A stretch of DNA of 64,000 bases. It comes from JABWAN01 sp041918175 (GTDB lineage Bacteria; Zhuqueibacterota; Zhuqueibacteria; Zhuqueibacterales; Zhuqueibacteraceae). The stretch spans positions 25,551 to 89,550 of the forward strand of contig JAYRWE010000024.1 in assembly GCA_041918175.1 (NCBI GenBank), written 5' to 3'. Both the position numbers and the translations under genes were made by a program. Of this stretch, positions 9,345 to 18,539 are shown piece by piece. Below the pieces are notes generated by a model. That model did no database searches, had not been told where the DNA came from, and saw nothing but the letters and a program-made list of their open reading frames with translations. Each line of letters begins with the position of its first letter. Position 1 is the stretch's first letter.

Positions 9345-10799
9345 ATGCGCCGCTTCAAGTTTTGGCTGTCGTGCATGATGGTGATTGGTGTGACTCTCGC
9401 TGTTGCTCAAGAAGGCGTTCCGCTTTTCACCAAAGATTTCACACCCGAAGAATTTGCGCAGCGTCGCGGCAAAGTTTATGACGCCCTCGGCGCGAACGCG
9501 ATTGCCGTGCTGCAAGGCGCACCGAGTCCCGCGGGCTATGTGCGCTTTCGGCAATCGAACGAGTTTTATTATCTCTGCGGCATCGAAGCGCCGCATGCGT
9601 ATTTGTTGCTCGACGGCAAAACGCGGCGCGCTTCTCTCTATTTGCCGCATCGCAATGAAAGCCGCGAGCGGAGCGAAGGCAAAGTGCTCTCCGCGGAAGA
9701 CGCCATGCTCATCACACAATTGAGTGGCGTGGAAGGCGTGTATGCGAGTGAGTTTCTCGGCGAACATCTCGCGCGTGCGGCGCGCACGCCGGACAAGACC
9801 GCACTCTACACTTATTTCGCTCCGGCAGAGGGCTTTGCCATGAGCCGTGATTTAGCTCTGCGCGCAGTCGCAGATTTTGCCGCGGACCCATGGGATGGTC
9901 GCCCCTCGCGCGAAGGCCATTTTGTGGAATTGCTCCGCACGCGCTTTCCACATTTTGAAATTAAAAACCTCACGCCGATTGTCGATCAACTGCGCTTGAT
10001 CAAAAGCGCCGCGGAGATTGCAGTCATTCGCAAAGCGACGCGGCTCTCGTGCTTCGCGCTCATGGAGGGCATGCGCTCCACCAAGCCCGGCATGTTCGAA
10101 TATGAGTTGGACGGGATGGCAAAGTTCATTTACTACCGCAACGGCGCGCAGGGCGAGGCCTATTACTCGCTCATCGCGAGCGCGAGTAACGCGTGGTTTG
10201 GGCATTACAATGCGGGCAAGCGGCAAATGCAGGACGGCGATTTTTTGTTGATGGATTTCGCACCGGATGTGGGCTATTACATGAGCGATATCACGCGCAT
10301 GTGGCCGGTGAATGGCAAGTTCAATCAATGGCAGCGCGAGCTGTATGATTTTTATCTCGCGTGCTATCAAGCCATTTTGCAAGCCATTCGTCCGGGCGTG
10401 ACCGCGGCGCAAATCAAACAAGAAGCGGCGAAAGTGATGGAAAGCGTGTTGGCGCAGAGCACGTTTTCGAAACCGCACTATCAAACCGCGGCGAAGAATT
10501 TTGTGGCCGCGTATCGCGAAGGCGCAAACAACCCCGAAACGTATATGGGGCATTGGGTGGGCATGGCCACGCACGACGTCGGCACGCACACCGGCCCGCT
10601 CAAAGCCGGTATGGTCTTCACTATTGAGCCGTCGTTGCGCGTGCCCGAGGAAAAAATCAATATTCGCTTGGAAGATTTGATTGTGATTACGGAGACGGGC
10701 AAGGAGATCATCTCTGACTTTGTGCCCATGGATCGCGCGGGCATCGAGAAGTTGATGGCAGAGAAGGGATTGTTGGAAATGTATCCGGCGGCGCAGTGA
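9345..10799 (+). CDS. Secreted Xaa-Pro aminopeptidase (M24, PepP-like)
   Basis: A 484-residue exported relative of aminopeptidase P, which removes N-terminal residues preceding proline. It has a signal peptide (residues 1-21, ending VAQ), an N-terminal creatinase-like domain (NEFYYLCGIEAPHAYLLLDG) and a C-terminal pita-bread M24 domain. The metal ligands are all visible: the two Asp in MDFAPDVGYYMSDITRMW (about 303 and 314), His in GMATHDVGTH (about 409), Glu in FTIEPSLR (about 428) and Glu in RLEDLIVITETG (about 443). ATG 9345 is preferred over 9324 because AAAGGAAGG lies just upstream. Confidence 0.9.
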   Translation: MRRFKFWLSCMMVIGVTLAVAQEGVPLFTKDFTPEEFAQRRGKVYDALGANAIAVLQGAPSPAGYVRFRQSNEFYYLCGIEAPHAYLLLDGKTRRASLYLPHRNESRERSEGKVLSAEDAMLITQLSGVEGVYASEFLGEHLARAARTPDKTALYTYFAPAEGFAMSRDLALRAVADFAADPWDGRPSREGHFVELLRTRFPHFEIKNLTPIVDQLRLIKSAAEIAVIRKATRLSCFALMEGMRSTKPGMFEYELDGMAKFIYYRNGAQGEAYYSLIASASNAWFGHYNAGKRQMQDGDFLLMDFAPDVGYYMSDITRMWPVNGKFNQWQRELYDFYLACYQAILQAIRPGVTAAQIKQEAAKVMESVLAQSTFSKPHYQTAAKNFVAAYREGANNPETYMGHWVGMATHDVGTHTGPLKAGMVFTIEPSLRVPEEKINIRLEDLIVITETGKEIISDFVPMDRAGIEKLMAEKGLLEMYPAAQ

Positions 10800-10815
10800 T
10801 TTTTATGTCGCGTGG

Positions 10816-11232
10816 CTACACTGCGGGAAAAAGCTTTTCGAGTTCATTGAGAAATTTTGCAACCGTGACGATGCGGACGCTTTCAAACTTCTTGTGCGGA
10901 TAATGCTTTAAATTCTTCGTGACCAAAAAATCGGCCTTGCCAACCAGGGCAGTTTCGAGAAATTTATCATCGTCAGGATCTTTACATACGTGAAGCGTGC
11001 TTGCAATATCAACGAGTAGAGAGCGTTTGCGCAACAGATAAAGAAAGATGAGCAAACGTGCGGAAGTAATCTTCTCGGATTGAGCCAGCACGCCTTCATA
11101 CTCTCCTAAAACGGACAGAGAGTTAACCCAATCAAATTGCCCTTTGAAAAAACGGCGAAATATTTTCGCCGGCGCGCCCTCGCGATTGGCCAACCCTGCA
11201 AAAACGACATTGGTATCAATGACGGCTCGCAT
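10816..11232 (-). CDS. PIN-domain ribonuclease toxin
   Basis: A 138-residue PIN protein of the putative type II toxin family. The conserved acidic residues are present: D6 in MRAVIDTNVVF, E44/E46 in LGEYEGVL, D85-D89 in CKDPDDDKF and D101 in KADFLVTKNLKHY. Such proteins cleave RNA with Mg2+ and are neutralised by a cognate antitoxin. Its start overlaps the upstream small gene by 17 nt, the usual antitoxin-toxin arrangement. ATG 11232 is chosen; the longer frame adds 36 residues from inside the partner gene. It converges with the M24 gene. Confidence 0.85.
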   Translation of the reverse strand: MRAVIDTNVVFAGLANREGAPAKIFRRFFKGQFDWVNSLSVLGEYEGVLAQSEKITSARLLIFLYLLRKRSLLVDIASTLHVCKDPDDDKFLETALVGKADFLVTKNLKHYPHKKFESVRIVTVAKFLNELEKLFPAV

Positions 11233-11500
11233 ATGTTTTCCCCTTTGAACCTTGCTCGTGTCGATAGCCTTCGATACAAGCCTCAATCTCTTTGGACGTA
11301 ATCCCGCCGTTGGCGTCAATTTCCGATTGAATTTGTTCAACGATCTGTTCGAGATAAGACATCTCTTTGTCAGCGTTCATCTGAAGAAATTGCAGCGCTG
11401 ATTTCAATGTTAACGTATCATTGCCGTGGAATCTCTGCTGAGAGATTTCTTTGAAACTTGAGGCAACGCCGTCCTCGACTTTGAGAATAAGTTCCGTCAT
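11216..11500 (-). CDS. Probable antitoxin of the PIN toxin
   Basis: A 94-residue charged protein (MTELILKVEDGVASSFKEI...) overlapping the start of the PIN gene by 17 nt. It has no signal peptide. An N-terminal beta-strand/helix pattern like that of small ribbon-helix-helix antitoxins can be guessed but not proven. The antitoxin role is inferred from size, position and translational coupling. Confidence 0.6.
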   Translation of the reverse strand: MTELILKVEDGVASSFKEISQQRFHGNDTLTLKSALQFLQMNADKEMSYLEQIVEQIQSEIDANGGITSKEIEACIEGYRHEQGSKGKTYASRH

Positions 11501-11606
11501 AGTTTAAGACTCCATTGCTAGGTTTGAAGAGTTTCGCCCCAAGCTTGTTGTGCTCTTGCTCAGATGACATAAAAACCTCGCATGCTTTTAGCGCACCCAC
11601 CGTCGT

Positions 11607-12401
11607 TCAATACCCGCCATATGCTCCGCCATCCACGAGAATCGTGCTGCCGGTGATATAACTCGCGCGGCGGCTCGCCAAGAACGCGACGAGCGCGCCC
11701 AACTCATCGGGCCGGCCCATGCGGCCGAGCGGAATGCTGCTCACCATGCGCTCCATGGCCTCTTGCAGCGTGATGCCTTCGCGCTTGGCTTGCGCTTGCA
11801 TGATCACATCCACGCGATCGGTGCGCGTCCAACCTGTGCCCACGCAATTCACCGTGATGTTGCTCGGCGCCAGCTCGAGCGCGAGCGATTTCGCCAGGCC
11901 CGTCACGCCGTTGCGCAGCGCGTTGGAGAGCACGAGCCCGTCCGCCGGCTGCTTTGTGACCATCGAAGTGAGATGAATGATGCGGCCCCATTTTTGTTTT
12001 TTCATGTGCGGCACCGCGGCGTGACAGAGATTGATCACGCTCATCAGCAACATCTCGATGCCTTGGCGCCAGTGCTCCTCTTCCAATTCAAAAAATTTTC
12101 CCGGCGGCGGACCGCCGACATTCGTCACCAAAATATCCAACCCACCGAGTTTCTTCACGCACGCCTGCGCCAATCGTTCAACGTCTTCCGCTTTCGTCAC
12201 ATCCGCAACTTCATATTCAACCTTCACTTCTTCTGCAGCGAGCGAGCGCACGGCCGCCACAGTTTGTTCGAGCGTCACTACGCCGCGCGCGCAGAGCATG
12301 ACGTTCACGCCTTCTTGCACCAATGCCTCCGCCACCGCGCGTCCGAGTCCTCGACTCGAAGCCGTTACCAATGCGGTTTTGCCGCTAATGTCTAGATCCA
12401 C
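11607..12401 (-). CDS. SDR-family protein with degenerate catalytic residues (3-oxoacyl-ACP-reductase-like)
   Basis: A 264-residue Rossmann protein. The cofactor loop is TASSRGLG (13-20), NVGG lies at 94-97 and the conserved Ser of the catalytic set is S146 in HLTSMVTK. The usual YxxxK is replaced: the alignment puts Ser159 and Arg163 in VLSNALRNGVTGLA where Tyr and Lys normally lie. This pattern fits the BKR-like SDR subgroup lacking a perfect tetrad. It may still bind NAD(P), but the reaction cannot be assigned. The C-terminus GSTILVDGGAYGGY is typical. It is divergent from the TA pair and head-to-tail with the epimerase gene. Confidence 0.85.
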   Translation of the reverse strand: MDLDISGKTALVTASSRGLGRAVAEALVQEGVNVMLCARGVVTLEQTVAAVRSLAAEEVKVEYEVADVTKAEDVERLAQACVKKLGGLDILVTNVGGPPPGKFFELEEEHWRQGIEMLLMSVINLCHAAVPHMKKQKWGRIIHLTSMVTKQPADGLVLSNALRNGVTGLAKSLALELAPSNITVNCVGTGWTRTDRVDVIMQAQAKREGITLQEAMERMVSSIPLGRMGRPDELGALVAFLASRRASYITGSTILVDGGAYGGY

Positions 12402-12518
12402 AGTGCTCTCCTTCCGTAAAACTTTTCAGAGCATTTCAAATTTTAAATTGAAAATTTCGAATTGAAAATTTTAAATGCTTTTGTTCGCAACCGCCACTCT
12501 CAGCAAACGAGAGCGACT

Positions 12519-12980
12519 TTATTTAATCTCCGCGCCCGCGCGCCAATCGAAACCGATCTCGGCATCGTCGTGCGCAATGCGGCCCTCTTCCGCAGGATCA
12601 TAAACGCCGGAGGTGATATAAAACAGATGCGTCGCCCCTCCGCCCAATGCTTTGCAACCGTGCGCCACACCTGCGGGAATTTTGATCACACAAGAAGCAT
12701 AGTTCTCTCCGAGAAAGTAGGTGGCCAATTTTTTATACGTGCGCGACTCCGGCCGTTTGTCAAACAATGCCACTTTGAGATTGCCCACGGGCACATACCA
12801 CCAGTCGATTTGCGTCTTGTGAATGTGCCACGCTTTGGCCACGCCGGGATACATGAGCGAATGGCTCCATTGTGCAAATCCTTCTTTGAAAAAATCATCC
12901 GTGCGTCGAATCACCTCGCGAAAAAAGCCGCGTTCGTCACTATGCGTCGTGAGTTGCTTCAGCATCACGCCTTCGATCAT
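12519..12980 (-). CDS. dTDP-4-dehydrorhamnose 3,5-epimerase-like (RmlC-type cupin)
   Basis: A 153-residue protein resembling the RmlC family: DERGFFREVIRR near residue 15, WHIHKTQIDWWYVPVGNLKVALFD (50-75) containing the cupin His and PAGVAHGCKAL (about 102-112). Members epimerise or isomerise nucleotide-activated deoxyhexoses for O-antigen or capsule sugars. No other rml genes are adjacent, so the actual sugar is unknown. It lies 117 bp upstream of the SDR gene in the same direction, possibly one operon. Confidence 0.8.
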   Translation of the reverse strand: MIEGVMLKQLTTHSDERGFFREVIRRTDDFFKEGFAQWSHSLMYPGVAKAWHIHKTQIDWWYVPVGNLKVALFDKRPESRTYKKLATYFLGENYASCVIKIPAGVAHGCKALGGGATHLFYITSGVYDPAEEGRIAHDDAEIGFDWRAGAEIK

Positions 12981-13197
12981 GCAAGAATCCTTTAGTCAAA
13001 CTTGAGCTACACCGCATTTTGTTTAAAGGGGAAAAATTGAAGGGCGCAAATGTAGAGAATCACCTTCCGTGATGCAAACTTTTTTTGTTTCGTACAGAAG
13101 ATAAAAATGCCTAAAAGTTCTTAGCCGCACCGAGAGCAAGTGCACACGTGAAGTCCGCGCGAAGCTTTACGAGTGTGTTCTTCATTCGCGTGTTATG

Positions 13198-15357
13198 TCA
13201 GCGCTTCATTGCCGGGATGATTTCAAAATCTGCTTCGCGGCTGAAACGCTGCTGCGTGTTCAAGTCCATGACTGTGAGCGTGAGGCGATAGGCGCCGGGC
13301 TTGGTGTTGGGAAGGGCAAGCGCGTGGTGAAGTTTTTCTTCAGCAGAGGTTCCGCTCGCTTGAAAGGAAGAAGTGATGGCAACCGGGCGCTCATTCATTC
13401 CAAGCCAACGCCCGAGAGATTTGAGCGCATGGACGATTTGTGAAGAAGCGTTCGGCGCGGGCGCAATCGTGTACTCGATGCGAAAGCGTGTTTGCGCTTC
13501 GGCGTTGAGAGCGAGGTTGTAGATTTCATAGTAAAGGTAAACCGTGGAATCCGCTTCGAATTGGCGGCTTAAATTGGGAATGAGCGCCAGTTCGCCTTTG
13601 CGATACACCGCCAAATCCGCGCTTGCTTCGCTAACGCGCGAGGCAAGCACGATGCTGCTCAAACGCAAGCTGTCCGTGGAAAAATTTTCGATGCGGAGTG
13701 TGTCGCGCTCCGCACCGGAGTGACTGGTTGTGTGATCTCTGGTTTCCAACGAATAACGAAAGCCGCCGCGCGGAGCATGCATGGTCCAACGATCAATGAG
13801 CAACGCCGCGCTGTCGTTCGCGGCATTTTGAAAGTTGAGTTTGCGCTGTTCCCGCCGTGCGAACTCGGGCTGCCAACCGTCATCGCACAAAAAGAAGCCG
13901 CGTTCAATTTGATACTGTTGCTGCGCCGCGTTTTTTGACGTAGGCGCAAGCCCATTTGCCGCGAGGCCGTAATAGATTTCGAGCAAAGTGCTGTCGCGCT
14001 CAGGCGCGCGAAATTGCGCGATCACGTGCGGAAAACGCAGCCGCTTGCCGCCGTGTTCAAATTCAAAGCGCTCCGGCGTGGCGCGTATTTGTTGATCGAA
14101 CAAATTTTTTCCGTCGCCATTTGGATCCATGCTCCACGCGAAGGAATAGTTTTGATTGAGAAAGCGATCTTCATAGAGCATGTGAAAATCGCCGTAGTCC
14201 CACACTTCTTTCGAAGCATTGAGCGTCACACGTCCGGTTGGCGTCGAGGTGAGATCGGCGCGCGTGCGGAGGCGGCCTTTCGGAAAGCCGAAGCGAATGA
14301 GTGCTTGGCCGCGATCGGTTTTCCAGCCGGCAATTTTTCTTTCGGGAAAGGAGAAGCGGAGATTCGCATACGCCATCCGGCTGAAGTGCTCCAGCATGCG
14401 CTCGTTTGCGGAAGTCATGAACAACGGATCGCGCGCATTCCAAAAATTTTGCTCTTCGATGTGGCGTGTTGTATCCGAGGTCGCAAGATATTCTTTCAAC
14501 TCCTTTGGCGAGAGCACGGTGGCTAAAGAAAAAAACAACCGCCGATCCTCGTGCGGCATTTCTGCGAAAGCGGTATCAAACGCGCGCTGTGCCTCTTCGG
14601 TTTGCTGCAAGCGCGTAAGCGCCAAGCCGAGCAGCAGGTTTAAATCGAAATATGAAGGTTGATGAAGCAGTGAAGACGCGGCCTCGGGGCCTTTCGTGAC
14701 CGTGCGTTGGATGAGTGCGGCTTGCAGCACCTCCGCCACCTCCTCGAAACGCCGCGCTTCGAAATACATTCCCGCCAAACGATACGAGGCCGCGAGCAAA
14801 TGGGGATCGAGCGCAATGGCCGTGCGGTAAAGCTCTTCTGCTTCGCGATAATCCTCTTCGGCAAAATCAGAAAAGAAGATCGTGGCGCTCTCGTGCAAGC
14901 TCACCATCTCGCGATAATGGAGCATGTCTTCTTCTTTAAAAAGCGCGAGATGATAATAGGGCCGCGCGTCCGCGGGATCGAGTTGCATGATGCGTTTAAA
15001 CTCGTTTTTTGCCTCACCGACAAAGGTCCGTTTGATGTGCAACTCCGCGAGCGCGTAATGAAAGTTTGTATTTTTCGGCTCCAGTCGCAGCGCGCGTTCC
15101 AACGCCAGTAACGCGCGCTCGCGGCCCCACACGGTTTCGAGACGGGTATAAGCGAGGCCAAGCTCGAGCAACGCTGCGGCGTTCTTTTTATCTAAGCGCG
15201 TGACTTGTTCGAGTTTTTTGATATACTCTTCAAGAGAGAGCGAATCACGCGCGGCGAGAGTGGCGCGGAGAAGTTCTTGGGCTTGCAGGGTGCGCTCATT
15301 TCCGTGGGAGGGAAGCGCAAGCAAGAGGGCAAATGTGAGGAGGGGGATCATGATCAA
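13198..15357 (-). CDS. Exported GWxTD-domain protein with TPR repeats
   Basis: A 719-residue protein with a signal peptide (about 1-18), several tetratricopeptide repeats (about 50-290; for example AALLELGLAYTRL, NFHYALAELHIKR, DARPYYHLALFKEEDML) and a GWxTD domain. The signature GWKTDRGQALIRFG lies near residue 342, preceded by the FWNARDPLF element typical of the family. The C-terminal third is beta-rich. GWxTD proteins are common in FCB bacteria and Acidobacteria; their function is unknown. The start lies just after the HNH gene stop and has no strong ribosome-binding site. Confidence 0.85.
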   Translation of the reverse strand: MIMIPLLTFALLLALPSHGNERTLQAQELLRATLAARDSLSLEEYIKKLEQVTRLDKKNAAALLELGLAYTRLETVWGRERALLALERALRLEPKNTNFHYALAELHIKRTFVGEAKNEFKRIMQLDPADARPYYHLALFKEEDMLHYREMVSLHESATIFFSDFAEEDYREAEELYRTAIALDPHLLAASYRLAGMYFEARRFEEVAEVLQAALIQRTVTKGPEAASSLLHQPSYFDLNLLLGLALTRLQQTEEAQRAFDTAFAEMPHEDRRLFFSLATVLSPKELKEYLATSDTTRHIEEQNFWNARDPLFMTSANERMLEHFSRMAYANLRFSFPERKIAGWKTDRGQALIRFGFPKGRLRTRADLTSTPTGRVTLNASKEVWDYGDFHMLYEDRFLNQNYSFAWSMDPNGDGKNLFDQQIRATPERFEFEHGGKRLRFPHVIAQFRAPERDSTLLEIYYGLAANGLAPTSKNAAQQQYQIERGFFLCDDGWQPEFARREQRKLNFQNAANDSAALLIDRWTMHAPRGGFRYSLETRDHTTSHSGAERDTLRIENFSTDSLRLSSIVLASRVSEASADLAVYRKGELALIPNLSRQFEADSTVYLYYEIYNLALNAEAQTRFRIEYTIAPAPNASSQIVHALKSLGRWLGMNERPVAITSSFQASGTSAEEKLHHALALPNTKPGAYRLTLTVMDLNTQQRFSREADFEIIPAMKR

Positions 15358-15363
15358 AAAACA

Positions 15364-15792
15364 CTACTCGTTCGGAGGATGCCAACCCGCGCTCACCCAA
15401 CGACGCCGCGCAGGTAAAATGAATTCGTTGTTGAGGTGTAACGCTGCAATAGTCGCTCGACCGCAGGCTGTGACTCCAATAATTTTTAGACCGTCTTCAC
15501 TCCATCTAAAATATTCGCTCCAAACCTGCTGCTTGGGATTGAACAATGATGCGTGCTCGCCAGTCTCGGGATCCACTCCCTCGATCTGCACACCCTTATA
15601 GCTATTGCACCAACTACAAGAGAGCCATAAGTTGTCTTCATCGTGAGAGCCTCCACGGCCCACCGGAATGAGGTGTTCAATCTCTAATTGTGCGCCGCTA
15701 TATTCCTGGGAGGTAAGGCAATATCCGTAACGATGACGCGCACGCTCGGCAACTTGACGGCGGAGCGCTTTGGAAAGATATTGACGGGCCAT
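15364..15792 (-). CDS. HNH endonuclease
   Basis: A 142-residue protein. The N-terminus is basic, then GYCLTSQEY supplies one zinc Cys, EIEHLIPVGRGGSHDEDNLW is the HNH core (catalytic His in EHLIP) and LSCSWCNSYKG supplies the CxxC-type zinc ligands. It is a single-domain nuclease of the kind found in phages, restriction systems and cyanobacterial small operons. The ATG overlaps the stop of the upstream partner gene (TAATG), so the two are translationally coupled. Confidence 0.85.
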   Translation of the reverse strand: MARQYLSKALRRQVAERARHRYGYCLTSQEYSGAQLEIEHLIPVGRGGSHDEDNLWLSCSWCNSYKGVQIEGVDPETGEHASLFNPKQQVWSEYFRWSEDGLKIIGVTACGRATIAALHLNNEFILPARRRWVSAGWHPPNE

Positions 15793-16196
15793 TATACCGC
15801 CGCTGGTGAATAAAGCCCTCGTTGCCGCAAGAGCGCATAGGCTTGTGCTTTGCGAAGAGTGAAGCGCCCGTATTCCTTCCGCAATTCGTTTAGCGTTTGC
15901 AACTCGGAAGGCTTCAGCGCCCGCTTGTGTTGTGCAGAGGATAATGTGCGCAGGCGGGTTTGCTCTTTGGCCGGCATGAAACCGCGCGCCGCTTCCCACA
16001 ATGCTTCGCTGGATAATCCACTCATCCTCGCCAACTCATTGGTAAGTTCGGCGGGAACATCATCAAGTGAGGGCAGAGCGACGCTAAGAGTTTCCAACAT
16101 AATTTCTTCTAACGGTCGCTGCAATGCCTTCGCTGCATGTTGCGCACGACGATAAACCGTTTCCGGCACGTGTAATGTTATAGATTGATATGTCAT
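15792..16196 (-). CDS. Small helical partner of the HNH nuclease
   Basis: A 134-residue predicted helical protein beginning MTYQSITLHVPETVYRRAQ, a pattern like ribbon-helix-helix/CopG-type DNA binders, and ending in a basic helix. Comparable small proteins often precede HNH genes. Stop and start overlap with the HNH gene (TAATG), and its own ATG overlaps the end of the next upstream gene by 4 nt (ATGA). A regulator or antitoxin role is inferred from context only. Confidence 0.55.
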   Translation of the reverse strand: MTYQSITLHVPETVYRRAQHAAKALQRPLEEIMLETLSVALPSLDDVPAELTNELARMSGLSSEALWEAARGFMPAKEQTRLRTLSSAQHKRALKPSELQTLNELRKEYGRFTLRKAQAYALLRQRGLYSPAAV

Positions 16197-17137
16197 CTGC
16201 TAGCGCCTCGCTTCTCCAACTCCTGCCCATACAAATAAAACCAATCGTCAAAATTGTTCAACACGTCGCGCAAGGCCAATGCGCCTTCGGAACTGAATAC
16301 GCCTTCGACCTTTTGCCACTGATCTTCAAACTTGTGCGCGTTTTCTGCGTGGAGAAATTGCACGAACTCGAGGAAAGCGTATTGCGTGTCAGTTGGACGA
16401 AAGCGAAAGGCTTCGAAGAGGCTGTTGCTCGTCCGCGCGAGACGTTCAAACTCATCCGCGGCTTTCACGTGCGCCTGGCGCAATTCGCGTTTGCGCGAAG
16501 CCCACACGCGCGACTCCAACAACGCATCGACCAATTGGCGTTGGTTGTTCGTCAATTGCCGGCGGCGCAAAGCTCCGGCGCTGACTTCATAGAGCAGCTT
16601 GCCGGCCATGCCGCTTTCCGCGAGCAAATTGGCAATTTCGCTATAGACCAAAGCCGGAGTCGTTTCTACGCGCGGCATTTGGGGATAGCGCAAACCGATG
16701 CCGCTTTTCACGCGCGCGGTATCGGCGCTGAACGACTGCAAACGCAAGCCCGGCCCGCTCTCGCGCGGAGGCGGCGGCGTCGAAATCTCCGGCGCGGGTT
16801 GCGTTGCGACAGGTTTGGGCGGAGGCGTTTTCTCTTCTTCTGGCGCAGCCGTTTCGCCGCGCCAATAAGCGGCGTACTCTTGCGGCTTCATCACGCGATT
16901 GCGGCTGAGGCGCACGAATTCGATTTTTTCCAGGCCGATCGCTTCGCCGTATTTGTACGCATCACGCGCAGAGGCCGGTTCGAAATACACCTCACCTTGC
17001 CAAATATCCGTAACCGTGCAAGCCAACTCGCCGCCGCCTTTGAGCACAAGCGTGACGCGCTTTTCCTGCGCCGAAAGATTTTGTGCGGCGCAAAACACGA
17101 GCGCGAGGAATAAAAGAAAAAACCTTTCGATCCGCAT
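16193..17137 (-). CDS. Exported protein of unknown function
   Basis: A 314-residue protein with a clear signal peptide (MRIERFFLLFLALVFCAAQNLSAQ). A small beta-domain follows (VTLVLKGGGELACTVTDIWQGEVYFEP), similar to SH3/Sm-like folds that handle a GxxxxxG... surface. Then come a Pro/Glu/Thr-rich linker (about 105-140) and a helical C-terminal domain. No family was recognised. The ATG at 17137 lies in the loop of a strong terminator hairpin; a second in-frame ATG at 17176 would add 13 residues and place the hairpin inside the gene. No good ribosome-binding site precedes either. Confidence 0.7.
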   Translation of the reverse strand: MRIERFFLLFLALVFCAAQNLSAQEKRVTLVLKGGGELACTVTDIWQGEVYFEPASARDAYKYGEAIGLEKIEFVRLSRNRVMKPQEYAAYWRGETAAPEEEKTPPPKPVATQPAPEISTPPPPRESGPGLRLQSFSADTARVKSGIGLRYPQMPRVETTPALVYSEIANLLAESGMAGKLLYEVSAGALRRRQLTNNQRQLVDALLESRVWASRKRELRQAHVKAADEFERLARTSNSLFEAFRFRPTDTQYAFLEFVQFLHAENAHKFEDQWQKVEGVFSSEGALALRDVLNNFDDWFYLYGQELEKRGASR

Positions 17138-17156
17138 GCACGCGGATCGAAAGGTT
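17111..17156 (-). terminator. Rho-independent terminator overlapping the next gene's start
   Basis: On the minus strand a perfect 15-bp stem (AACCTTTCGATCCGC / GCGGATCGAAAGGTT, 17156-17121) with a 6-nt loop GTGCAT is followed by TTTTCTTTTA. It ends 25 nt after the stop of the outer-membrane protein gene. The ATG of the following gene begins in the loop. Confidence 0.85.
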
Positions 17157-17180
17157 GAATCGAGAATTGTGTTCATTGTT

Positions 17181-18494
17181 TTAGAATCGGAAGGCGAGGG
17201 TGACGAGAGCCTGGTTGAGGCGAATCTTTTCCGAAGTTTGAATGGCATCGATATCATTTCCTGCTCCATCTCCAAAGTCTCTGATTGGGTCTTTATACTC
17301 ACGCCATTCGCCGGTCATGACGGCAAGATCGAGACGTACTTGTTTGTCGAGAAAGATGCCGAGGCCGGCGGTGTAAAATTCTCTGTCCGCGTCTTTGGGG
17401 AGATTTGCCAGCGGCGAGGGATCACGAAACGCACCGGCACGCACTTGCAAGTCAATCAACGGGATGGTGAATTCCGCGCCCAAACGCAGGCGCACGGTCT
17501 CGCGATAGTTGCGCGCCAGTTCGTCATTGGCCTCGCTGCGCGACAGCCCGTCGATGGGAGGCTCCGTGGTATAGCGAATCTGCGACCAATCATTCAACTC
17601 CGCACTGCCGGAAATGAGCAAGTTGGCGAGGTTGATCGCGCCGCCGCCGGCGAGCGAAAACGGCGAACGGATCTTATATTCAAACTCACCGTTGTCATTA
17701 TAAGTGTCACGATCCGAACTGCCGTCAACCGTTGTCTCTTCACTCACTTGCCAGCCGTCTTTCACTTTGAAAGTCGTGGGCGTGCCGAGCGTGATGCCCA
17801 AGCGCAGCAATGAAGAAGGATGATACATGGCTGCAAGCTTGACATTCCAGCCCGAGTATTCGGAGAGCACATTGTCGTCGTGGCGAAATTCGTTGAAAGT
17901 ATAAAGATCCAACTCATCACGTTCAACAAAACTGAATTGATAATCATTCTCGCCCGACCACGCATTGAGCGCAAGGCCGACGGAAATATTGGGCGCGACT
18001 TCCGTACCGAGGGCCGCAGTCCAATTGTTCAAACTTCCTTCTTCCAACTCACTCCAACGTTGGCCCAAGGAATCACCAGGCGTGCCATTGAACCAAGAGA
18101 AACTAAAATTGCTGTCATACGGCCGCACGCGATGATAGCCGAGCGAGAACACGAGACTGCCGCGATAGGTGGGAATGGGATACGCGAGACCGAAACTATT
18201 GAAGCGCGTGAAGCTTGCTTCGTCGGGAGCGCCATATGTGCCGAAGGTAATATCGTCTTTGCGTTGCGTATGGCTCAACGTCGCAAATCCTTCGATGCGA
18301 CGAATTTGCGTGAGCGCCGCGGGATTCCAGTAGGCCGCGCTGTAATCGTCACTCACACCGAGATATGCGCCACCCATGCCCAACGCGCGTGCGCCAACGC
18401 CGAACTCAATGCCGCGTTGAAACACTTCTTCTTGTGCTTGAACATTGACGGCCAACATCAGAGCAGCGGCCAAGCAAAAAGCTTTTTTGGTCAT
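17181..18494 (-). CDS. Outer-membrane beta-barrel protein, OmpP1/FadL- or PorV-like
   Basis: A 437-residue protein with a signal peptide (1-20, ending VNVQAQ). The N-terminal signature FGVGARALGMGGAYLGVSDD is followed by YSAAYWNPAALTQI, characteristic of the FadL/OmpP1 and UPF0164/PorV type barrels. The rest alternates amphipathic beta-strands and ends in the aromatic ALVTLAFRF typical for BAM recognition. The likely roles are uptake of hydrophobic substrates or a secretion accessory; the sequence does not decide. GGGAG lies 7-11 nt upstream of ATG 18494. The gene ends in a strong terminator. Confidence 0.82.
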   Translation of the reverse strand: MTKKAFCLAAALMLAVNVQAQEEVFQRGIEFGVGARALGMGGAYLGVSDDYSAAYWNPAALTQIRRIEGFATLSHTQRKDDITFGTYGAPDEASFTRFNSFGLAYPIPTYRGSLVFSLGYHRVRPYDSNFSFSWFNGTPGDSLGQRWSELEEGSLNNWTAALGTEVAPNISVGLALNAWSGENDYQFSFVERDELDLYTFNEFRHDDNVLSEYSGWNVKLAAMYHPSSLLRLGITLGTPTTFKVKDGWQVSEETTVDGSSDRDTYNDNGEFEYKIRSPFSLAGGGAINLANLLISGSAELNDWSQIRYTTEPPIDGLSRSEANDELARNYRETVRLRLGAEFTIPLIDLQVRAGAFRDPSPLANLPKDADREFYTAGLGIFLDKQVRLDLAVMTGEWREYKDPIRDFGDGAGNDIDAIQTSEKIRLNQALVTLAFRF

Positions 18495-18539
18495 GAACAA
18501 ACTCCCTAAGCTTGGAAAGTAGAGTGCGGGATCTCTATG

